Assembly: GCA_910589545.1 (NCBI GenBank)
Contig: CAJUSY010000023.1
Span: 150,855-214,854 of the forward strand
Length of the DNA: 64,000 bases
Direction: 5' to 3'
From: Peptoniphilaceae bacterium
GTDB lineage: Bacteria > Bacillota > Clostridia > Tissierellales > Peptoniphilaceae
A program made the position numbers and the translations under genes. Shown piece after piece: positions 60,539 to 64,000 of the stretch. Under the pieces are notes generated by a model. It ran no database searches. It was not told where the DNA came from and worked only from the letters and a program-made list of their open reading frames with translations. How positions within the stretch are numbered: the first letter of the stretch is position 1; every line of letters begins with the position of its first letter.

Positions 60539-63500
60539 TTATTTGTCTTTACGTTTTTTCTTTAATCCAACGAATCCTGCCGCAGTTAATAATCCTGACA
60601 TTGCAAGAGTAATTATCTCGCTTTCACTACCTGATTTAGGCAATTTCTTTCCAGATTTTCTGTAAGGAATGTCTGCTTTTTCTTTGTTTTTGCCTTGTAC
60701 TATTTCAGTAGTTTCTGGTTTTTCTTCTTCTGGTGTTTCTGGATCTTTTGGATCTTCACCTGGTGTTTTTGGATCTTTTGGATCTTCACCTGGTGTTTTT
60801 AGATCTTCGCCTGGTGTCTGTTCACCTGGTTTACCTGGGTCTTTTGGATCTTCCGGTTTTGGATCTTCCGGTCTTGGATCTTCCGGCTTTGGATCTTCAC
60901 CTGGTGTTTCTGGATCTTTTGGATCTTCACCTGGTGTTTGTTCTCCTGGTTTACCTGGTTTTTCTTCTCCTGGTTTGCCTGGGTCTTTTGGATCTTCCGG
61001 TTTTGGATCTTCCGGCTTTGGATCTTCTGGCTTTGGATCTTCCGGTTTTGGATCTTCTGGCTTTGGATCTGTCGGATCTGTTGGCTCTGGATCTGGAGTT
61101 GGTTCTGGATCCGGTGTTGGCTCTGGATCTGGAGTTGGCTCTGGATCCGGTGTTGGCTCTGGATCTGGAGTTGGCTCTGGATCTGGTGTTGGCTCTGGAT
61201 CTGGTGTTGGCTCTGGATCCGGTGTTGGTTCTGGATCTACTGGTGGGATTTCACAAACATTTTTAGTTCCAACTTTGATGATTTTCTTAGTTGGCTCAGT
61301 TACTGTCTTTTCTTCCCTAGAAACTTCTTTACTATTTTCTATAGTAATAGTAGTTTCTTTCTTACCTAATTCACCTTCTTGAACAGTTTCAGTTTTTCCA
61401 GCTTCCATTTCTGGATCTTCTACGATTTCAACTTCAAAAGGTATGTCGCTTTCTACTGTTACACTTCCTTCTGTCTTAGAACCATATTCTACAACCTTAT
61501 TAGTTGGTTCAGTTCTTTCTTCTGTAACTTCTAACTTACCAGTTTCTTTGTTGAACTTAGTAGTATATTTTACAGATCCTTTAGAACCTTCTTCGATGAC
61601 TTTTGTTTCACCTGCTTTAAGGTCTGGGTTATATCTGTATTCTGTATCATTTGGAAGTTCAGCTTCTTTAGTAACTGGTTTTGTACCAATTCTAACGACC
61701 CTGTCTTCTTTTTCTGTTATAGTTTCTGTAGTTTCAGATGTTTCGCCATTACCATCAGTTATCTTTGTAGTAATAGTTACTTTTTCCTTACCTGGTTTAC
61801 CTTCATTTTCTATAGTTTGGCTACCAGCTTCTAGAGTATCATCATAGATTACCTTTGTTTCAAAAGGAATTTCTCTTTCAATAGTCTTTGTAGTTTTTCC
61901 TTCAGTTGGTTTTACTGGTGGGATTTCACAAACATTCTTAGTTCCAACTCTTACTATTTTATCTTGTTTTTCTACAATAGTTTCAGTGTTTTCGGAAACT
62001 TTTTTACTGTTTTCTATCTTAACCGTTGTCTTGGTTCTTCCTGTTACGCCTTCTTGATCCACTATAGTTTTTCCGGCTTCTAAGTTTGAATCTTCTACTA
62101 TTTTAGTATCAAAAGCTAGTTCACTTTCATAAGTGAATTCATCCTCAGTTTTAGAACCATATTCTACAACCTTATTAGTTGGTTCAGTTCTTTCTTCTGT
62201 AACTTCTAACTTACCAGTTTCTTTGTTGAACTTAGTAGTATATTTTACAGATCCTTTAGAACCTTCTTCGATGACTTTTGTTTCACCTGCTTTAAGGTCT
62301 GGGTTATATCTGTATTCTGTATCATTTGGAAGTTCAGCTTCTTTAGTAACTGGTTTTGTACCAATTCTAACGACCCTGTCTTCTTTTTCTGTTATAGTTT
62401 CTGTAGTTTCAGATGTTTCGCCATTACCATCAGTTATCTTTGTAGTAATAGTTACTTTTTCCTTACCTGGTTTACCTTCATTTTCTATAGTTTGGCTACC
62501 AGCTTCTAGAGTATCATCATAGATTACTTTAGTTTCATAAGGGATTTCTCTTTCTACTACCTTTTCTGTAGAGCCTTCTGCAGGTTTTGTTCCCACACGA
62601 ACGATGTGTTTTTTAGGTTCTGTTGTAGTTTTTTCTTCTACTACTCTACGTTCACCAACAGCTTTACCATTTTCTATATCTTGTTCATACTTAGTAGTCT
62701 TAGAACCTGGTTTACCTTCTTGGTCTACCACTCTTTCACCTTTAGCAAGAGTATCATCTTCTATGATTTCTACTTCAAATGGTATTGGGCAAGTATCTTC
62801 GTATTCGTATGTTCCTGTAAAGTCCTTAGTACCTACAATTACTTTTTGCTTTGCCTTAGTTACTACTTCTTCTGTAGTTTGTTCAATCCTACCAGTTTCT
62901 GGGTTGTATTTATTTACTACCTTAGTTTCCACCTTACCCGGTGTTAACTCTCCAGTTTCTACTACACCCTTGTCTTTTGTATCATCGTATACATATTCGA
63001 TTTCAACTTCGACATCTGATGAGTAGTTATTTTCAGGAGTTTCTACCTTAGTTCCTACTTCTATAATGTGTTTTTTAGCTTCTGTTCTATTAGTTTCAGT
63101 CTTAGATAGTTCGCCATCAGCTTGACCATTTTTAATAGCTTGCTTGTATTCCACATCATAAGAGCCTTTTTCACCCTTTTGAATTTCCTTGCTAGTTCCA
63201 GCTGGAAGTTCGTCATTGTATCTAACTTCAACTTCAAATGGAATTTCAAAGTGTTCTGTGTGTGTTACTTCGCCAGTGTAGTCTTCGCTTCCTACTTCAA
63301 TGATTTCATTGACTGGTGCTTTTGTTTCTTTTGGTTGGGAAGTTTCTGTTACTTTTGAGTTTTCTATTGTAACTGTTACTTCTTCTTCTCCTTCTACACC
63401 TTCTTGAATTACTTTGTATTCACCTTTTGCTAGGTTTGGATTTACTCTTACTTCTACATCAAATGGTTTTTTGTTTGTATATGTGTGAGTTCCTTTTGAG

Positions 63501-64000
63501 TTTTCTATTGTAACTGTTACTTCTTCTTCTCCTTCTACACCTTCTTGAATTACTTTGTATTCACCTTTTGCTAGGTTTGGATTTACTTTTACTTCTACAT
63601 CAAATGGTTTTTTGTTTGTATATGTGTGAGTTCCATCAGATTTAGCTCCGACTCTAATCTTTCTTGTTACAGGATCTTTTGTTTGAGTTTCTTCTCCTCT
63701 AACTTCTTCTCCTGCTTGTCCATTTGTGATTGTTCTTGTAATCTTAGTTTCTTTTTCTCCAAGTACTCCTGCTTGATCTTCTACAATCTCATTTGGTGCT
63801 AGGCTTGGATCTATGGTTACTTCTGTTTCAAATGGTACTGTATCTTTGTCAGTGTATTCTAGAGTTCCTGTGTAGTCTTCGCTTCCTACTTCTATGATTT
63901 CATTGACTGGTGCTTTGGTTTCTTTTGGTTGGGAAGTTTCTGTTACTTTTGAGTTTTCTATTGTAACTGTTACTTCTTCTTCTCCTTCTACACCTTCTTG
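60539..64000 (-). CDS. Giant G5-repeat sortase-anchored surface protein (5' end outside window)
   Basis: At least 1153 residues; the reading frame is open to the last base of the window, so the N-terminus is missing. From the C-terminus: cytoplasmic KKKRKDK, hydrophobic segment, LPKSGSESEI (sortase signal with Ser in place of Thr), then a Pro-rich stalk of PDPEPT and KPEDP repeats, then at least ten G5-like modules (pattern IPFEVEI..DD.LEAG...EG..G....T......ii.vGTK, seen as REIPFETKVIYDD and DRVVRIGTKP). G5 modules bind GlcNAc or zinc and mediate aggregation in other Gram-positives. The ORF caller start at 63154 is only a GTG inside the gene. Repeats at 61476 and 62151 show recent duplication. 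Confidence 0.9.
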   Translation of the reverse strand, partial: QEGVEGEEEVTVTIENSKVTETSQPKETKAPVNEIIEVGSEDYTGTLEYTDKDTVPFETEVTIDPSLAPNEIVEDQAGVLGEKETKITRTITNGQAGEEVRGEETQTKDPVTRKIRVGAKSDGTHTYTNKKPFDVEVKVNPNLAKGEYKVIQEGVEGEEEVTVTIENSKGTHTYTNKKPFDVEVRVNPNLAKGEYKVIQEGVEGEEEVTVTIENSKVTETSQPKETKAPVNEIIEVGSEDYTGEVTHTEHFEIPFEVEVRYNDELPAGTSKEIQKGEKGSYDVEYKQAIKNGQADGELSKTETNRTEAKKHIIEVGTKVETPENNYSSDVEVEIEYVYDDTKDKGVVETGELTPGKVETKVVNKYNPETGRIEQTTEEVVTKAKQKVIVGTKDFTGTYEYEDTCPIPFEVEIIEDDTLAKGERVVDQEGKPGSKTTKYEQDIENGKAVGERRVVEEKTTTEPKKHIVRVGTKPAEGSTEKVVEREIPYETKVIYDDTLEAGSQTIENEGKPGKEKVTITTKITDGNGETSETTETITEKEDRVVRIGTKPVTKEAELPNDTEYRYNPDLKAGETKVIEEGSKGSVKYTTKFNKETGKLEVTEERTEPTNKVVEYGSKTEDEFTYESELAFDTKIVEDSNLEAGKTIVDQEGVTGRTKTTVKIENSKKVSENTETIVEKQDKIVRVGTKNVCEIPPVKPTEGKTTKTIEREIPFETKVIYDDTLEAGSQTIENEGKPGKEKVTITTKITDGNGETSETTETITEKEDRVVRIGTKPVTKEAELPNDTEYRYNPDLKAGETKVIEEGSKGSVKYTTKFNKETGKLEVTEERTEPTNKVVEYGSKTEGSVTVESDIPFEVEIVEDPEMEAGKTETVQEGELGKKETTITIENSKEVSREEKTVTEPTKKIIKVGTKNVCEIPPVDPEPTPDPEPTPDPEPTPDPEPTPDPEPTPDPEPTPDPEPTPDPEPTPDPEPTDPTDPKPEDPKPEDPKPEDPKPEDPKPEDPKDPGKPGEEKPGKPGEQTPGEDPKDPETPGEDPKPEDPRPEDPKPEDPKDPGKPGEQTPGEDLKTPGEDPKDPKTPGEDPKDPETPEEEKPETTEIVQGKNKEKADIPYRKSGKKLPKSGSESEIITLAMSGLLTAAGFVGLKKKRKDK
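60720..61250 (-). repeat. Short coding repeats of the Pro-rich stalk
   Basis: Tandem 18-bp units coding PEPTPD (about 61080-61247) and KPEDP units (60840-61075). They form an extended stalk holding the G5 modules away from the wall. Slippage would vary their number between strains. Confidence 0.75.
61476..61852 (-). repeat. 377-bp repeat inside the G5 gene, copy 1
   Basis: Reads the same as 62151-62527, with a period of 675 bp. It codes a G5 module and its linker. Such near-identity at synonymous sites indicates recent duplication or gene conversion. Confidence 0.8.
62151..62527 (-). repeat. 377-bp repeat inside the G5 gene, copy 2
   Basis: Second copy of the 377-bp unit. A second, shorter duplicated block is visible near 63320-63450 and 63490-63620 (VTVTIENSK... 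and FDVEV(K/R)VNPN). Confidence 0.8.

Noticed and set aside
61070..61250. Short regular repeats that look like a CRISPR array
   Set aside because: The 18-bp units have no unique spacers and are in frame inside the Pro-rich stalk of the surface protein.
60669..62522. Long plus-strand reading frames opposite the G5 gene (up to 237 codons, Gly/Ser or Leu/Asp-rich)
   Set aside because: They mirror the repeats of the minus-strand gene, have no ribosome sites and have compositions that follow directly from PDPEPT/KPEDP coding DNA.
1..64000. tRNA, rRNA or known riboswitch genes
   Set aside because: Looking by eye for T-loop (GGTTCRA) and known aptamer motifs gave nothing convincing; a covariance search would be needed to exclude weak cases.

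Overview
The window looks like chromosome of a low-GC, Gram-positive, anaerobic coccus of the Finegoldia / Peptoniphilaceae group, most likely Finegoldia magna. This is inferred from AT-rich codon use, strong GGAGG ribosome sites, surface proteins carrying type-2 cell-wall-binding (CWB2) repeats, sortase-type G5 proteins ending in LPKSG or LPKAG, an oxygen-sensitive double-cubane reductase, and a MurE without the DNPR signature. No database search was possible. No tRNA, rRNA, insertion sequence or CRISPR array was seen.

Layout. 1-8.4 kb: a CWB2/C39-like surface protein, a two-gene ABC exporter with a LytTR regulator and a membrane-less GHKL kinase, then galU. 8.4-9.8 kb: repeat array. 9.8-14.1 kb: cbpA-clpB under a CtsR-type operator, and a nitroreductase. 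14.2-16.6 kb: a sigma-like factor divergent from a ComK-like gene whose promoter contains a LexA (SOS) box, and two small unknown genes. 16.6-19.6 kb: two small M50-like membrane metallopeptidases, an LPKAG surface protein and more repeats. 19.6-30.2 kb: housekeeping genes (radical SAM, peroxiredoxin, HAD, DUF1292, pepD, prfB with its programmed frameshift, secA), a solitary HipA/CtkA-like kinase and an orphan RelB-type antitoxin. 30.4-34.3 kb: an ascorbate-type PTS operon with a transaldolase-like gene, and an AEC carrier. 34.9-43.4 kb: a RiPP locus. 44.2-50.6 kb: flippase, double-cubane reductase, murE, a membrane protein and PPK2. 50.8-64 kb: an LLM oxidoreductase, ribokinase and a surface-protein region (CWB2-CAP, CWB2-LRR, giant G5 protein).

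The best candidate for an undescribed system is the RiPP locus at 34.9-43.4 kb. Two 33-codon genes, too short for ordinary gene callers, encode the same Cys-containing peptide and differ only at three synonymous sites. They lie between a radical SAM/SPASM maturase and an ABC exporter, with a CPBP membrane protease, a small membrane protein, a putative immunity ABC pair and a LytTR/GHKL two-component system upstream. A hairpin with a U-run separates the peptide genes from the exporter, which would favour high peptide output.

The second notable theme is a dispersed 170-190 bp palindromic element with at least eleven copies in intergenic DNA. Its outer and inner arms differ in sequence between copies while each copy keeps its own arms complementary. 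Some copies are nested inside or joined to others. This pattern suggests selection on a folded RNA or DNA structure and past mobility.
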